Shown: positions 1 through 10,069, counted from the first letter of the stretch. The stretch: 64,000 nucleotides of DNA from Aspidapion aeneum (GCA_963576565.1 OY755038.1:65004908-65068907), one strand, 5' to 3'. The notes: generated from the sequence alone by a model not told the origin. Translations and numbers: made by a program.

Positions 1-1353
1 GTCTGCATGTATTAACTCCAATAATTCTTCAGCTCTCTGTCCTTCTTTCTCTCTAGGAAAAGGTTTTCTATGTTGTTTCCCTTCACAACAAATCTTGCAA
101 TTTTTCTTACTGCACTTAACCTCACCTTTGAAATCTAGACCTTCAACAGCTTTACTTGACTTCATTTTATTCAGATCATTTGAATTTATGTGACCAAACC
201 TTCTGTGCCAGGTGTCACCTGTTGTCAACCAACATTTATCACTTTTATCTATGTTGAGCCGGTATACTTTTTGAATTAAATCAGCTGTTGCCACCAATTC
301 TTTGTTTTTGTTGTAAATCTGGCAACCTTGTTCGTTAAATTCAACTGAATTACCTTTCTTTGTTAACTGGCTCACTGATAATAAATTTGTGGCTAACTCT
401 GGTACGCAAACTACATTTTGTACTAAAATGTCATTTTTGCTGCTCGCACAAACTGTTGTCAGGATCACATCTCCTTTGCATTCAACTTTGACCTTTGTTT
501 CGTTGGCCACTATGATCTCTTGAACTTCACATTCATCTGAAACATTTTCTAACCAATTTTTGTTGACACAAAAGTGATTACTAGCCCCCGAATCAACATA
601 CCACTCATTTTTCTGAAATTGACCGCTTAAAAAACATGTACTAAACGCTTTTTTAGTATCTTTCTGTTCTTTCTTTGGTTCTTTCTTTTCTTGTTTGTCA
701 ATATTAGGGCATTTATACTGAAAATGTCCATACTCATTGCAGGAGTAACATCTTATCTTTTTCTTCCTTACAGATACTTTATTACCCCCTCCACCTCCTA
801 AGAAAGCTGCACCTTTTGATGACTCCACTTCCATGTCAAGGAGTTTCGTTTTAATGGCATCTGCAGTGATCTCTATACCACTAGCCTCTATGCCCATTAT
901 CATAGGGGAATACTTATCTGGAAGTCCCGCTAGTAACAAGGAACCTATCCACTCTTCGTCGATTGGAAATCCAGTTGCTTTCAATCTCTGAGCAGTTTCC
1001 ACAACCTTGTTTACATAGTCTCCCATTGACACACAATTTTCCAACTTAGTAGAGATCAATGCCTTTAGCAAACCAATTCTTCTTGCTTGCCCTGCATTTG
1101 CAAACATCTTTTGCAATTTTTCCCATACTGCCTTTGGAGTTGCTTCTTCCTTTATGTGGGGATACAAGGGAGGATCTATGGTCAACACTATACGCGCCTT
1201 GGCCTTTGCATTCTTGTCACTGTCACTTTCCGAGCCTTTTACACACTCCCAAAGACCATCTAAAACGAGTACGTTCTCTACACCAAACGCCCACTCATCA
1301 TAGTTTTCCCGGCCTTTAAGCTTAGGTACGCTCGCTTGAAAGTTAACCGACAT
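1..1353 (-). CDS. copia-type gag-pol polyprotein, 5' portion (runs off the window)
   Basis: One uninterrupted reading frame of 451 codons runs from an ATG at 1353 to base 1 and continues outside the window. It encodes the structural and enzymatic polyprotein of a copia (Pseudoviridae-type) LTR retrotransposon. The order seen is a copia gag domain, a CCHC zinc knuckle near residues 201-214 (CYSCNEYGHFQYKC), the aspartic protease motif WYVDSGASNHF near residue 249, and the integrase HHCC zinc region from about residue 379 (WHRRFGH) to the CKICC pair near 418. The frame leaves the window at ELIHAD, just before the integrase catalytic core. Copia polyproteins are usually 1,200-1,450 residues, so about two thirds, including reverse transcriptase and RNase H, is missing only because the window ends. 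No stop or frameshift is visible, so this copy may be recent. The family call is secure; activity is not shown. Confidence 0.93.
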   Translation of the reverse strand, partial: MSVNFQASVPKLKGRENYDEWAFGVENVLVLDGLWECVKGSESDSDKNAKAKARIVLTIDPPLYPHIKEEATPKAVWEKLQKMFANAGQARRIGLLKALISTKLENCVSMGDYVNKVVETAQRLKATGFPIDEEWIGSLLLAGLPDKYSPMIMGIEASGIEITADAIKTKLLDMEVESSKGAAFLGGGGGNKVSVRKKKIRCYSCNEYGHFQYKCPNIDKQEKKEPKKEQKDTKKAFSTCFLSGQFQKNEWYVDSGASNHFCVNKNWLENVSDECEVQEIIVANETKVKVECKGDVILTTVCASSKNDILVQNVVCVPELATNLLSVSQLTKKGNSVEFNEQGCQIYNKNKELVATADLIQKVYRLNIDKSDKCWLTTGDTWHRRFGHINSNDLNKMKSSKAVEGLDFKGEVKCSKKNCKICCEGKQHRKPFPREKEGQRAEELLELIHAD

Positions 1354-1432
1354 TTTCTCGAACTCCCGTCTCGCTATACTGCAGAATACTTTCGCGAAAA
1401 CTGCGCGAAAAACCCGTGAAAATAGCGAAAAT

Positions 1433-1446
1433 CTGGGCCCATAACC
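1433..1446 (-). other. copia primer-binding site for half tRNA-iMet
   Basis: Read on the minus strand this is GGTTATGGGCCCAG, 80 bases upstream of the gag ATG. It is the exact complement of the anticodon stem-loop of eukaryotic initiator tRNA-Met (CUGGGCCCAUAACC). Drosophila copia is known to prime reverse transcription from a 5' half-molecule of this tRNA rather than from its 3' end. The position between the expected LTR end and gag fits a primer-binding site. Confidence 0.85.
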
Positions 1447-2895
1447 TAATGAAAACAGACGTTATTCGAGAACATTCAAAGACTATATTTCATAGGTTAT
1501 AAACATCATGACGTACAAATCAGGACACTGAGCCTAATTAATAACTATCTTAACCGCTATGTGGCGCAACTAAAATAAACTGTGTCCTTATAAACATATA
1601 CATTTTTAAGACAAATGTATCACTTTAACAAATATTATACTCAGTACAGAAACAAGCAAACAATAAAATAAACTAACAATCTAATTACAGGTTATTATGA
1701 AATCGGGATAATTCTGCTCAAATATCGAAAAAAGCGCTCTCTCGCAAGCTAGCAAAAAATCTAAAATGCTTTTCTTTCGTAGCAATTATTCTAGAATTCA
1801 GTTTTTAACTTTATTTTTTCTAATTATTCTGTAAAATAGATAATGCTTCCTATAAAAACTAAACTTTTTCTAGTTAGACTTGATTTTTCACATTTGCTGG
1901 TATGCAGTTATTACCTTTTTTCACTTAATCAATGCAACGCACAAGCATTCATAGCACATGACATGCAAACAACCCACGCGGTGCCTCCTTATTTTCTCTC
2001 TCCTTTTTACAGCGTCAGCGGTATGCAGATTAAAACGTCTTTCAAAAATCCAAACAGACACAGCCTTTAAATCATGCTACCTTCACGAAAATCATAGGGA
2101 GCACCTATTAGAAAAGTATAAGAAAATAAATGCTCGGTAATGCATTATAGAAATTAATCGAAATATATCTTGCGCAATCTTTCGAATAATAATTAATGAA
2201 AAAATGTTTATTAGGATTATTTTTTTTGAATTTTTCAAGGGGTAAGTTATTTAAAATGTGACTATATGAAAAAAAAAATGTTCTGAATTTTATTTAGGGT
2301 AGGCAACGCCTTTTCGCCTACACTGTATGCACGGCATTGATTATGACATATTATTATAAATTATGGGTATTTTAAAATTTTTGATTCTATGTGAATATTT
2401 AAAGTGCAATTTTTAGGGCCAACATTTGACAGCTTTTAGAAAATATTATTTTTATTATTTTTAATAGCTTGACAAAACTTTTAATTAAAAAAAAATGCTA
2501 GGAAGTTTTGTTACCGTTAATTACTAATTTTAATAGCTTCTCGGGTAATTGTTAAACTAAATATTATACTTTTTGACCTAAACCCTTTTAAATCAATCTT
2601 CGACAATTTGTGGCGCTGGACCTAAAAGCTGCAACGATAACCAACTAAGACCAGATATTATTGGCGCATCCCAAGAGAAATAGAAACAGGGGTAAAAAGA
2701 CATTGATAGGTATATCTGTTCCAAATTAAATAAAATTTTATTGAAAACTTTTGCAACAACAAAAACAAGTGCAAACCTGCAAATAAACAAAATATTGAAT
2801 AAGTGACACAATGTGATTGTGTAAAGCTTTAGACTTTAAAAACATAAGCGATTTATTCTAGATGGATAAAATGCTTCAGTATAAAAAAATATATA
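1447..2895. other. probable 5' LTR of the copia element, then AT-rich DNA
   Basis: The copia 5' LTR should start right next to the primer site. On the plus strand a TG at 1450-1451 could be the LTR inner edge. I cannot locate its outer edge because the partner LTR is outside the window. From about 1850 to 2895 the DNA is AT-rich, and I see no gene; the short open frames there look random. Confidence 0.45.
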
Positions 2896-3131
2896 TACAG
2901 GAGGTTAATAAAGTATGTGATTTTAAGAGAAAAACTTCAAATAGACATTGTTCCGTAAACGAAAAAATAAAAGTTTTTGAGATACAGGGTGTCAAAGTTC
3001 CAATTTTTGTCTGTTTTTTCTTTATAGCATGTGCAGTTTTTGACATAAATGTTTATACAAAGTATTTTTCTTAAAAATACTCATAGAATAATCCTCTAAA
3101 GATTGGCGACATACTTTATTAACATCCTGTA
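2896..3131. mobile_element. MITE with TACAGG ends
   Basis: About 236 bases bounded by TACAGGAGGTTAATAAAG and its inverted partner ending CTTTATTAACATCCTGTA. The terminal inverted repeats extend inward imperfectly. A longer relative with the same ends lies at 49315-50005. TA borders suggest a Tc1/mariner-like origin, but there is no coding sequence to prove it. Confidence 0.6.
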
Positions 3132-3148
3132 TATTATAAAACATTGTA

Positions 3149-3287
3149 TAGAAATAAAATTTCGGACTTCCATTGTCTTTATTTATTTTAAAACACGACG
3201 TTTCGGTTAGTAAGTATCTCTAACCGTTATCAAGTGTAAACTAAACAATCTAGTCTCTAGGCTACTACTTATACTACTTGGTGTGCA
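3149..3287 (+). repeat. left inverted arm of a Penelope-like element
   Basis: 139 bases that are nearly the exact reverse complement of 3664-3802. The arm contains ACGACGTTTCGGTTAG, a motif type common at Penelope-like element boundaries. It lies 3' of the decayed GIY-YIG coding stretch on the minus strand. Confidence 0.75.
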
Positions 3288-3356
3288 GTCAGGTGTGACC
3301 GCCCGCCTTCAATCCTAAGACGCCTGTTTTCCTTAAGGAGTGGTTTCCATATGTTT

Positions 3357-3660
3357 GGTATGTCCGTGCTTGGTTGACTGAAAACTTCTTTATTCTGCAT
3401 TATAAACGCGGCTTCAATAAACTTTCGTTTTCGCCAATGCGACTCCTTATGTAAAACTTTAGCTTCTGACCACTGAATCCTGTGATCATTTGATCATGCA
3501 TGATCTGCTTAACCGGATTTTTCAATATCCCCTAATTGGGTACTTTTTAGATGTTCATTTACTTAAACCTGAAGAGGGCGTTTCGTTTCACCTACATATG
3601 ATTTACCACACTCACACGGGATTTGGTAAATACATTCCTTATTATTTGAGGGATTGTCTG
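3357..3660 (-). pseudogene. Penelope-like element GIY-YIG endonuclease remnant
   Basis: Minus-strand translation gives the C-terminal endonuclease domain of a Penelope-like retroelement. It carries a GxYQIPCECGKSYVGET block (the GIY...YIG core), then a conserved NEHLKSTQLGDIEKSG block, then a KVLHKESHWRKRKFIEAA block. In this family the GIY-YIG domain cuts the target for reverse-transcriptase-primed integration. At least three in-frame stops and the absence of the upstream reverse transcriptase show a dead, 5'-truncated copy. It sits exactly between two inverted 139-base arms, which fits the odd terminal-repeat structures known for this class. Confidence 0.8.
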
Positions 3661-3663
3661 GTT

Positions 3664-3802
3664 TGCACACCAAGTAGTATAAGTAGTAGCCTAGAGACTA
3701 GATTGTTTAGTTTACACTTGATAACGGTTAGAGATACTTACTAACCGAAACGTCGTGTTTTAAAATAAATAAAGACAATGGATGTCCAAAATTTTATTTC
3801 TA
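3664..3802 (-). repeat. right inverted arm of the Penelope-like element
   Basis: Reverse complement of 3149-3287 with only a few mismatches, mostly near the outer end. Together the arms enclose the GIY-YIG remnant, giving a unit of about 654 bases (3149-3802). Confidence 0.75.
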
Positions 3803-3981
3803 CACAATTATTGTCTACGAGTTTCAAACAAAGAAAACATTGTATAATGTACAAAATAGCAATTTTTTATTGATGGATTTTATTATAAAACAATTTTATT
3901 AAAAATACACACAAAAATTAAAGTCGTCGCTTAAAAGCAAAAGTTTTTTCCCTAAAATTCAAAATCAGGATAAAAGTAAAA

Positions 3982-4015
3982 TACTCTGCCAATTTATGGG
4001 CACCTGAGCTCACAC
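3982..4015 (-). mobile_element. isolated 3' terminus of the Helentron-like family
   Basis: The sequence TACTCTGCCAATTTATGG followed by a GAGCTCACAC block matches the 3' end of the full copies at 13688, 16047, 19485, 43578 and 44461. The rest of the element is absent. It is read on the minus strand. Confidence 0.6.
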
Positions 4016-4081
4016 GATTTATGTATGTAATTTTTCCCATTTTGGTCCTCAAAAATAATCCCCAATCTCAACTCCCCAGTT

Positions 4082-5836
4082 AGCCCAGTCATATTAGGAA
4101 TTTACCTGTAAAAAAATAGTTTTGTGTAATTACTCCTTAGCATCTGGCACATATCCCTACATATTCTCCGCCTAAATCCTCCTTGAGCTTCGGCATATAA
4201 GGCCCCAAATGTTCTAAAAATCAGCTTTTTAAGATTTTCTGGAAAACTAATACAGTCGAACCTCTATAACTCGAACCTGAAGGGACAACCAAAACAGTTC
4301 GAGTTATGGAGAGTTCGAGTTATAGAAACTCGAGTTACATAGGTTAAAATACATGTAAAATGTGCAGGGACCGCTTAAAAGGTTCGAGTTATAGAGGGGT
4401 TCGAGTTATAGAGGATAGAGTTAGAGAGGTTCGACTGTACCTTTTTTAAAAAAAGTCAAAAAAGAAAAAATACGCAAAAATCATTCTGTCTATACTATAA
4501 AATTAGGAAAAATCCTAACGTAACATTTTAAAACGTGTATTTTTAAGAAAAAATTTTAATTCTTTTTCTCACTGTAGGAAACTTGTTTTAAAATGTTTAT
4601 ATTTTTTAATGTTAAGCTTGATCCCCACTTTTAAAGTTAAACAACTTTAAGTAAAGGTTAGGAAATTGGTTAGTACCAGCCGGACCAACAATGGGATTTT
4701 AAAAATTAATTTTTTACACATCTGTATGAAAAAAAAGCGTAATATTAAAAATATTGAACTTCTGGTTAGAAACAGTGTTAAAATACGCGCAAATGCGCAT
4801 ACTTTTATTTTATTTGAAATTCCAGCGTTACAGATATTAAAGTAATTTTTAAAAGATTTAGGAAAAATTGTGTTTGACTAAACTTAAATGTGAAAAAGCG
4901 GTTTACCCAAAATAAATGGAACATGAGAGTGGTTAACTAAGGGTTCAAAATTATAAACAAAGGTACCTACATAACGTTTTAAGACCAAGGCTGTCAAAAA
5001 CTAGGCTTTATGTACATGGATAAATTATTTTTTTTAAGATATCTGAGTAACTAAAGCTTTTAGTATACATGAATATTTGGGGAAAAATCATGATAAAAAA
5101 GATTATAATTCGACCGTTGAAAAACTACCCTTACGTTACATTTATTTTGTTAAACCCCTTCGTCCCATTAAAGTTTATTGAAACACTATTTTTGCTATCA
5201 ATAGCAGTTTGACTTGATTTTCAAATGTAACAAAAGTTTGCGTATTTGCGCTTATTTTAAAGTTCTTTTTACCCAGAAGTTGAACTTTTTTATATAGGCT
5301 TTTTTTTCGAGCACTGCTTAATTGTATAAAAATATCCAAATCCCATTGGCGGTCGGACTATTATTGACCATTAAACCTAATCCTTACTTAAATTTGTTTA
5401 ACTTTAAAGAAACAAAAACTAAATTTAGGTACATGGTATTTTGTACAAGTGGGGATTAAGCTTAATATTATAATAACAACAAGTTAACTACAGGATAGGA
5501 AAAGAAAAATAGAAAAAAAACATTTTTTGAAATATATTTTTTAAAAGGTCAGGTTAGGTTTTTTTCTTAATTTTATATTATAGACCGAATAATTTTGAGT
5601 GTTTCTTCTCAACTTTTTTTAAAAAACTTATTAGTTTTTGAGAAAATCGCAAATAACTGACTTTTAGGACCTTTGGGGCCTTTTATCTACCGAAGCTCAA
5701 GGGGGATTTTGGCGGAGAATATGTGGGGGGTGTGTCCCAGTGTCCCAGATGCTAAGGAATAATAATTATACAAAAATCCAGCTTGCACCTATTTTTTTGC
5801 AAGTTTTAGGGGTTTTTCACCTAATATGACTGGGCT
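4082..5836. repeat. 1.75-kb imperfect palindrome (foldback element)
   Basis: The outer ends are AGCCCAGTCATATTAGG (4082-4098) and its exact complement CCTAATATGACTGGGCT (5820-5836). Matching blocks run inward along both arms: the GGCCCCAAA block near 4201 with 5670, the TCCCCACTT/AAGTGGGGA block near 4621 with 5450, and the TTGAAC/GTTCAA block near 4757 with 5280. The centre is near 4960. No coding capacity is seen. The left arm also carries a separate MITE (4251-4439). Divergence between arms shows the palindrome is old. Confidence 0.8.
4251..4439. mobile_element. pogo/Tigger-like MITE
   Basis: TA-flanked element with ends CAGTCGAACCTCTATAACTC and its inverted match. Internally it repeats TTCGAGTTATAG several times. 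The end sequence and TA target fit pogo-type Tc1/mariner MITEs. The uninterrupted opposite arm of the surrounding palindrome (near 5625) serves as the empty site. Confidence 0.8.
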
Positions 5837-6343
5837 GTGTAACACCACTTAACACATCAAACTATAATTTATTTTTTATCTTTATGTACAGTTACCCTAA
5901 ATATAGTACCACACAAGTAATATTTTTACTAAAACTCTAACTTTTTTAATCTACCCCAAACATGTTTTTTATAAAAAAAAATAAAATAATAACAATGTAC
6001 GTCACTGAATAAAAATGTAAAAATAGCTGGATTTATATTGGGTTCGCTTTCGGGATTGGCTATGTCTAAAATACAATTTTTTTTGCCTGTGTCTAAACCA
6101 GAACCACCACTTGCTAACACAGGTTTTTATGATGCTTTAACATGGTCGTAAAATATATTAAAATTTCAGAAAAATCGGCTGGTGTCGGCGCTATAGTTGC
6201 GTGCGGGATCCTTTATTTTTCTATTTCAAAACAATGTTATTAGGTTAAATAAACTTAGTATCAATTGTTTTTCGTGGGATAGGACTGATTAAAATTTAAG
6301 GTAGGCTCATTTTGTTTGCCTTAAAATATAATTGTATACTTAC
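5837..6343. other. intronic or flanking AT-rich DNA
   Basis: Lies just 3' of the last visible Sidestep exon on the minus strand. I see no exon, repeat boundary or RNA gene here. Confidence 0.5.
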
Positions 6344-6488
6344 AGGCAACGTGTATTTTTCTCCTGTCCTCTTTATGTCCCCCAGGAAACCTAGGGTTAT
6401 CAGCCCGGCAAACTAGTTCTTTGCCGTCATCATCCGAGTTGACGTTAAGAGAAAGAATACTGCCCGTAAAACTCGTTGTCTCCTCTTC
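6344..6488 (-). CDS. Sidestep-like receptor, exon encoding the second half of Ig3
   Basis: Exon of 145 bases preceded by a TTTGTGTAG acceptor and followed by a GTAAGTA donor. It enters in phase 0 and leaves after one base of a codon. The 48 residues include SILSLNVNSDDDGKELVCRA and end KEDRRKIHVA. The DDGKxLxCRAxNP pattern holds the F-strand cysteine of the third Ig domain in Sidestep proteins. The Sidestep family are transmembrane Ig-superfamily partners of Beaten path proteins in motor-axon guidance. Phase agrees with the preceding exon at 7941-7811. No later exon was found between here and the window start. The paralogue cannot be named from this part. Confidence 0.88.
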
Positions 6489-7475
6489 CTACACAAAAAG
6501 ATATACGTACAAATAAATTTTCTATACAGCTTATACCTCGAAAAAAAATAAAATTTTTCGTACTTTTAGCAAATATAAAAGGAATAATTTTTGTCATCGA
6601 TGCAGCAAATTACAAATGTAAAACTTTATTGCTCTCCGAATCAAACTAATTTTTTTATGCAAAATAGCCATGTTTCTATTATTTGCTGACAATGCGTAAA
6701 ATACTAGTTTTATTAACGTATGAAAAAAAAAGTTCTCTTTGTTTCTAAAATTTAAATTTCTTTCTGTCGTACCTAAGTAACTGGAATAGGCACTGGATAT
6801 GTATTTATACCAAAACGTACATGGTTTTCATAGTTGTTTTCTTACATATAAGTTTGAGGAAAATGAGCCAGAATCGATTTTGAAAAATTATATTTGCCTA
6901 ATGTTTAGTTTTTCTTTATAAATTAGTGTGTTAAAGGAAACTCTTTTGTAAAGTTTTGGATTTTGTCTCCTCTGGCCGCGCATGCGCGTGCTGGGCCGCC
7001 AAATTCTACTAGGTCAGAAACTAGTACTATGTGAATTTTTCTCTAGAACGTAGAATTTTTGAGATATAGGATAGAGCGTGATATCCTTGTTTTGAATAAT
7101 TTATTTTTTATACGACTGTCTTTTAAAAGGGGGTTTTGCGCACGGAGAACACGATCTGAAAATGGCATTTTGCGCACGCTGTGTGCAAAACGTTTTGCAC
7201 ACGCTTATGTCATTTTTGCGCACGCCTATGTCATTTCTGCATACGGGTCTCCCGTCATTGTGATTTTTGTTGTTGTCACCCATCAATATAAGTTGGCTTA
7301 GTTCCGTTTCCGTAGCAACCGTCACTGCTCGTATGTTTTGTTGATTAGATACGTCAAAAAATTGTTGAATTTTTAAAGTTTTGTTGTAAAAATGTCGGAA
7401 ATAAAAACAAGTTAAATTAAAATTTGATTTTTCTTTCTTTATTAGCATTCGTATAAAAAATATTGTAAAAAACTC
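6489..7475. other. Sidestep intron with a GC-richer, GCGCACG-repeating patch
   Basis: Intron between the two Ig3 exons; the whole intron is 6489-7810. Around 7130-7260 the motif GCGCACG or GCACACG recurs several times. The short frames open on both strands there (7059-7301 plus, 7101-7538 minus) have no recognisable domain and look fortuitous. Confidence 0.5.
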
Positions 7476-7574
7476 GTTTGAAAACCTCTTTGCACACTCC
7501 CTCGACTTGTAGACGTCGCCTTCGGCTCGGTCTACCAAACTGTCTCGATCGTGTGCAAAGAGTAGTTTTCAAAC
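7476..7574. repeat. 99-base hairpin
   Basis: GTTTGAAAACCTCTTTGCAC at the left pairs with GTGCAAAGAGTAGTTTTCAAAC at the right, with a short mismatch in the stem. The loop region is GC-rich and contains GTCGCCTTCGGCTCGG. It may be a terminal structure of an unidentified element. It lies in a Sidestep intron. Confidence 0.6.
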
Positions 7575-7620
7575 CTTGTTGTTTAAATAACTATTACTAA
7601 AAGCAGCAGCTATTGCAGCA

Positions 7621-7688
7621 GCCAACTAGGTTGCTCTGATTGCCGTTACGATATGCCAACTAGGTTGCTCTGATTGCCGTTACGATAT
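7621..7688 (+). repeat. perfect 34-base tandem duplication
   Basis: The 34-base unit starting GCCAACTAGGTTGCTCTGAT and ending ACGATAT is present twice, head to tail (7621-7654 and 7655-7688), without mismatch. The identity indicates a very recent local duplication. Confidence 0.95.
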
Positions 7689-7810
7689 TTGTTTAACTCG
7701 TGTACACATTACATTAATGATAGGATTATCGTGGAATCATGATAACACTTTCATAAGTACTTTTACCGTAAAAATAAGGTTAGTAGTACCGTTAAAACTG
7801 CATCTCTCAC

Positions 7811-7941
7811 AGGTTTTCCATTCAATATCCAGGTAAGCTTCGCTGGTGGAAAAGAGCCTGAAGTCTCACACCTAATGTTTTGTGACTTGGTTGCTGACAA
7901 AAGGTCATTTGGAGTTACTATTTTTACCTTGCTGGGCTTCA
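7811..7941 (-). CDS. Sidestep-like receptor, exon encoding the first half of Ig3
   Basis: Exon of 131 bases, preceded by a T-rich tract ending TTTAG and followed by GTGAGA. Two bases complete a leucine codon from the preceding exon, then 43 codons follow and the exon ends on a codon boundary. The peptide opens KPSKVKIVTP, continues through LSATKSQNIRCETSGSFPPA and ends LTWILNGKP. The Cys, the SGSxPPA turn and the Trp of the C strand (TWxLNGK) are the signature of Sidestep Ig3. The donor is GTGAGA rather than GTAAGT. Confidence 0.9.
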
Positions 7942-8362
7942 CTAAAAAAAATTACTAATGTTATAGGTAAATGAATATGTCTATAAGGAAGGAACAATTG
8001 CATTGGAGAGTTTTTTTGGGTTCAAGATAGAATACCCAAAATCGAGGATGTGCTTGCTTCTGAGAGCCAAAAGGAATTTGCCTTTGAGCGTTTTTAAAAA
8101 TAACTCGAAAACAAAGCAAAATTTACATCTAAATTTTTTAAAATATAGATTTGCTTTTCTTACAAATAGAAAGCATCGCAATTTATAGCTAAAAAAAATC
8201 TGAAACTTTAATTCTTTTTATTTTTTTTTTACTGTTTTTTCTGGTGTACATTTTATAATTTTTAGATAACTTTTTCACAGATATCATAACAACCAGCATC
8301 GACGAGTGAAAAGAATTTGATTGAAAAACTATGGAATATACTATATATTTTAAGTTTATAAA
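7942..8362. other. Sidestep intron, no recognised element
   Basis: AT-rich DNA of intron 3. A short frame at 8003-8188 is open on both strands but has no recognisable domain. Confidence 0.5.
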
Positions 8363-8680
8363 TTACTTGACAATATTATTTTCTTCTAAACATAAATATA
8401 CTGCGTGATTAGGCTTTCCAATACTCCATGTCAGGCACGCCCTATCTGCAAAACCGAGCTTGCTAGAAATATATGCCTGTTTCTTGGCATTTAGTGGCTT
8501 TGTTAAAATGTCTATTTCTTCTGTCTGTCTGTAATTAATTTTAATATCTTCTTTTTGTGTCATGTCACGAATGAAATGCATCTTGAGCAGAATATGTTTG
8601 GATTTTGCGTTCACTATTGGATTTGTTGCTAGTGCTATCGCAGCGCAACTTGATTGTCATTTAATATTTCAATATTTTCA
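8363..8680 (-). pseudogene. copia RNase H C-terminal remnant
   Basis: The minus strand encodes the end of a copia pol. A DNQVAL block is followed, after a frameshift, by LATNPIVNAKSKHI and HFIRDMTQ. The sequence then shows IDILTKPL, the usual C-terminal signature (copia: ADxLTKPL). The upstream reverse transcriptase is absent. It is a short dead fragment within Sidestep intron 3, unrelated in position to the intact copy at 1-1353. Confidence 0.85.
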
Positions 8681-8845
8681 TACATAAACCAGGATCCTGT
8701 ATATGATTTACTATCAATAAGACATGAACCCTACTCAGAATCAGCAAAACCGCTTTTAAAGCTGTCAGACTGTAGGATTACGTGCCCTTGAGATACCTTA
8801 GGATTATTTTTGCTGCATTGCAGTGTGCATTTTTATGATAGTTAT

Positions 8846-9124
8846 TAGACACTTATTGGAATAAAACCTGACCTTATTTTAAAATCGACCATAGTGTGAC
8901 AGATTTACATATAAAAACAGCTGCTTTCTTTGAAAATTCGGCCTTTGTGTATTTAAGAACTGGATTTATTAATGTCTCTATTTATTAAATGAAAGTTAGC
9001 GACTTTATTTTTAAACTTGACTTTGGTATGTCATATTTGAGAGGTCAACAAAGTTTTCTTTGTAAATCTGTCAGAATAAAGTCGACTCTAAAATAAAGTT
9101 AGGTTTTATTCCAATAAGTCCCTA
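8846..9124. mobile_element. TA-flanked MITE, GGGACTTATTGG ends
   Basis: The left end GACACTTATTGGAATAAAAC and the right end (complement GGGACTTATTGGAATAAAAC) are inverted repeats of about 75 bases. TA lies on each side (8846-8847, 9123-9124). It is non-coding. The end sequence resembles that of the MITE at 10785 (GGGACCTATTG), so the two may belong to related families. Confidence 0.75.
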
Positions 9125-9582
9125 TTGAATTGACTTAGACCACCTGCAGCAGATAAAATGTCTATCGTGTTGCAACAGACAATATCATTAGTGAGCCAAT
9201 AAGGCTTAGATTTATTTTTTTATTTTCTGTGGCTTTTTCTAGTTTTAAACCAACATAGGTGATGCCACTGGTTTACAGTTCTTTATTTGAAATATACTTA
9301 AAGCAAATTTAGCGTATTTGTTTTAACTAATTTTCATATACCTATGTTTCCTTTCTTTCAGAAAATTATTGTTTTCCAGATAAATTTGACATATCGTAGA
9401 AGCAGCCATTGGACCATTATGAGAGGCTTTCTTGTCCGTTAATATTTGATCTTGTTTTTGGTTATAAATGTAAATATTTTCCTGGACATATTAATTATTT
9501 CTTTACATTTTTTTTGTATTTGATTCCCATTTATTTCGTGAATATCTGTCATTTTAGTTTGACGTTTTTGGCCTCTTCTAGT
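9125..9582. other. Sidestep intron, no recognised element
   Basis: AT-rich intronic DNA with no exon, RNA gene or repeat border that I can identify. Confidence 0.45.
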
Positions 9583-9653
9583 TAGAGTCCCTGTATGTTG
9601 ACATATTTGGATATATTAATTATATCGAAATATGTCAACATACAGGGACTCTA
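9583..9653. repeat. 71-base near-perfect hairpin
   Basis: Two 33-base arms starting TAGAGTCCCTGTATGTTGAC pair with a single mismatch around the five-base loop TTAAT. TA occurs at both outer ends, so it could be a minimal Tc1/mariner-type MITE. A transcript would fold like a small-RNA precursor. There is no direct evidence that it is transcribed. Confidence 0.85.
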
Positions 9654-9862
9654 CTTCTAGTCAAACATTCTATTTCGATTTGACCTGTTTTTTCTTTTCT
9701 ACCAGTTGCCTTGTGTTTGTTCTTTTATCTTCAAAGAAAACTTGCTGAAATCTTTTAGGAATTTAATACCTGTACTTATAATGAGTCTTTTTATATTCGA
9801 CATTCAAATTCTAAAAGCATTTTTAATTTATTTAGGAAATATCAATACATAAAAATACTTAC

Positions 9863-10069
9863 AAAATACTATAATAGGAACTTCTCGAACAACTTGTCCT
9901 GCAATGGCAGAAGCTGATGCTCTACATTCTAACTTGGTGCCTTTAAAATATCTAGGTACCGAATTGATCAGGAGCTGATTAACTGTAGTTGATGCACCTG
10001 GATTTGAATCAACGACGCTGTCAAGGATGGTATTGTTATAGTACCAGGCTAGGGTAGGTTTGGGTCTAC
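9863..10069 (-). CDS. Sidestep-like receptor, exon encoding the second half of Ig2
   Basis: Exon of 207 bases between a TTTTGTGCAG acceptor and a GTAAGTAT donor. Two bases complete a glycine codon begun in the previous exon, 68 codons follow, and one base is left over. It reads RPKPTLAWYYNN at the start, VNQLLINSVPRYFKGTKLEC in the middle and VVREVPIIVF at the end. The C-strand Trp, the SVPR turn and the F-strand LECRA cysteine fit Ig2 of the Sidestep family. No damage is visible. Confidence 0.9.

Noticed and set aside
1059..1319. 86-codon plus-strand frame
   Set aside because: Antisense shadow of the copia gag coding sequence.
7059..7538. Open frames of 80 (plus) and 145 (minus) codons
   Set aside because: They overlap each other in a GCGCACG-repeating, hairpin-bearing intron segment, and no domain is recognisable.
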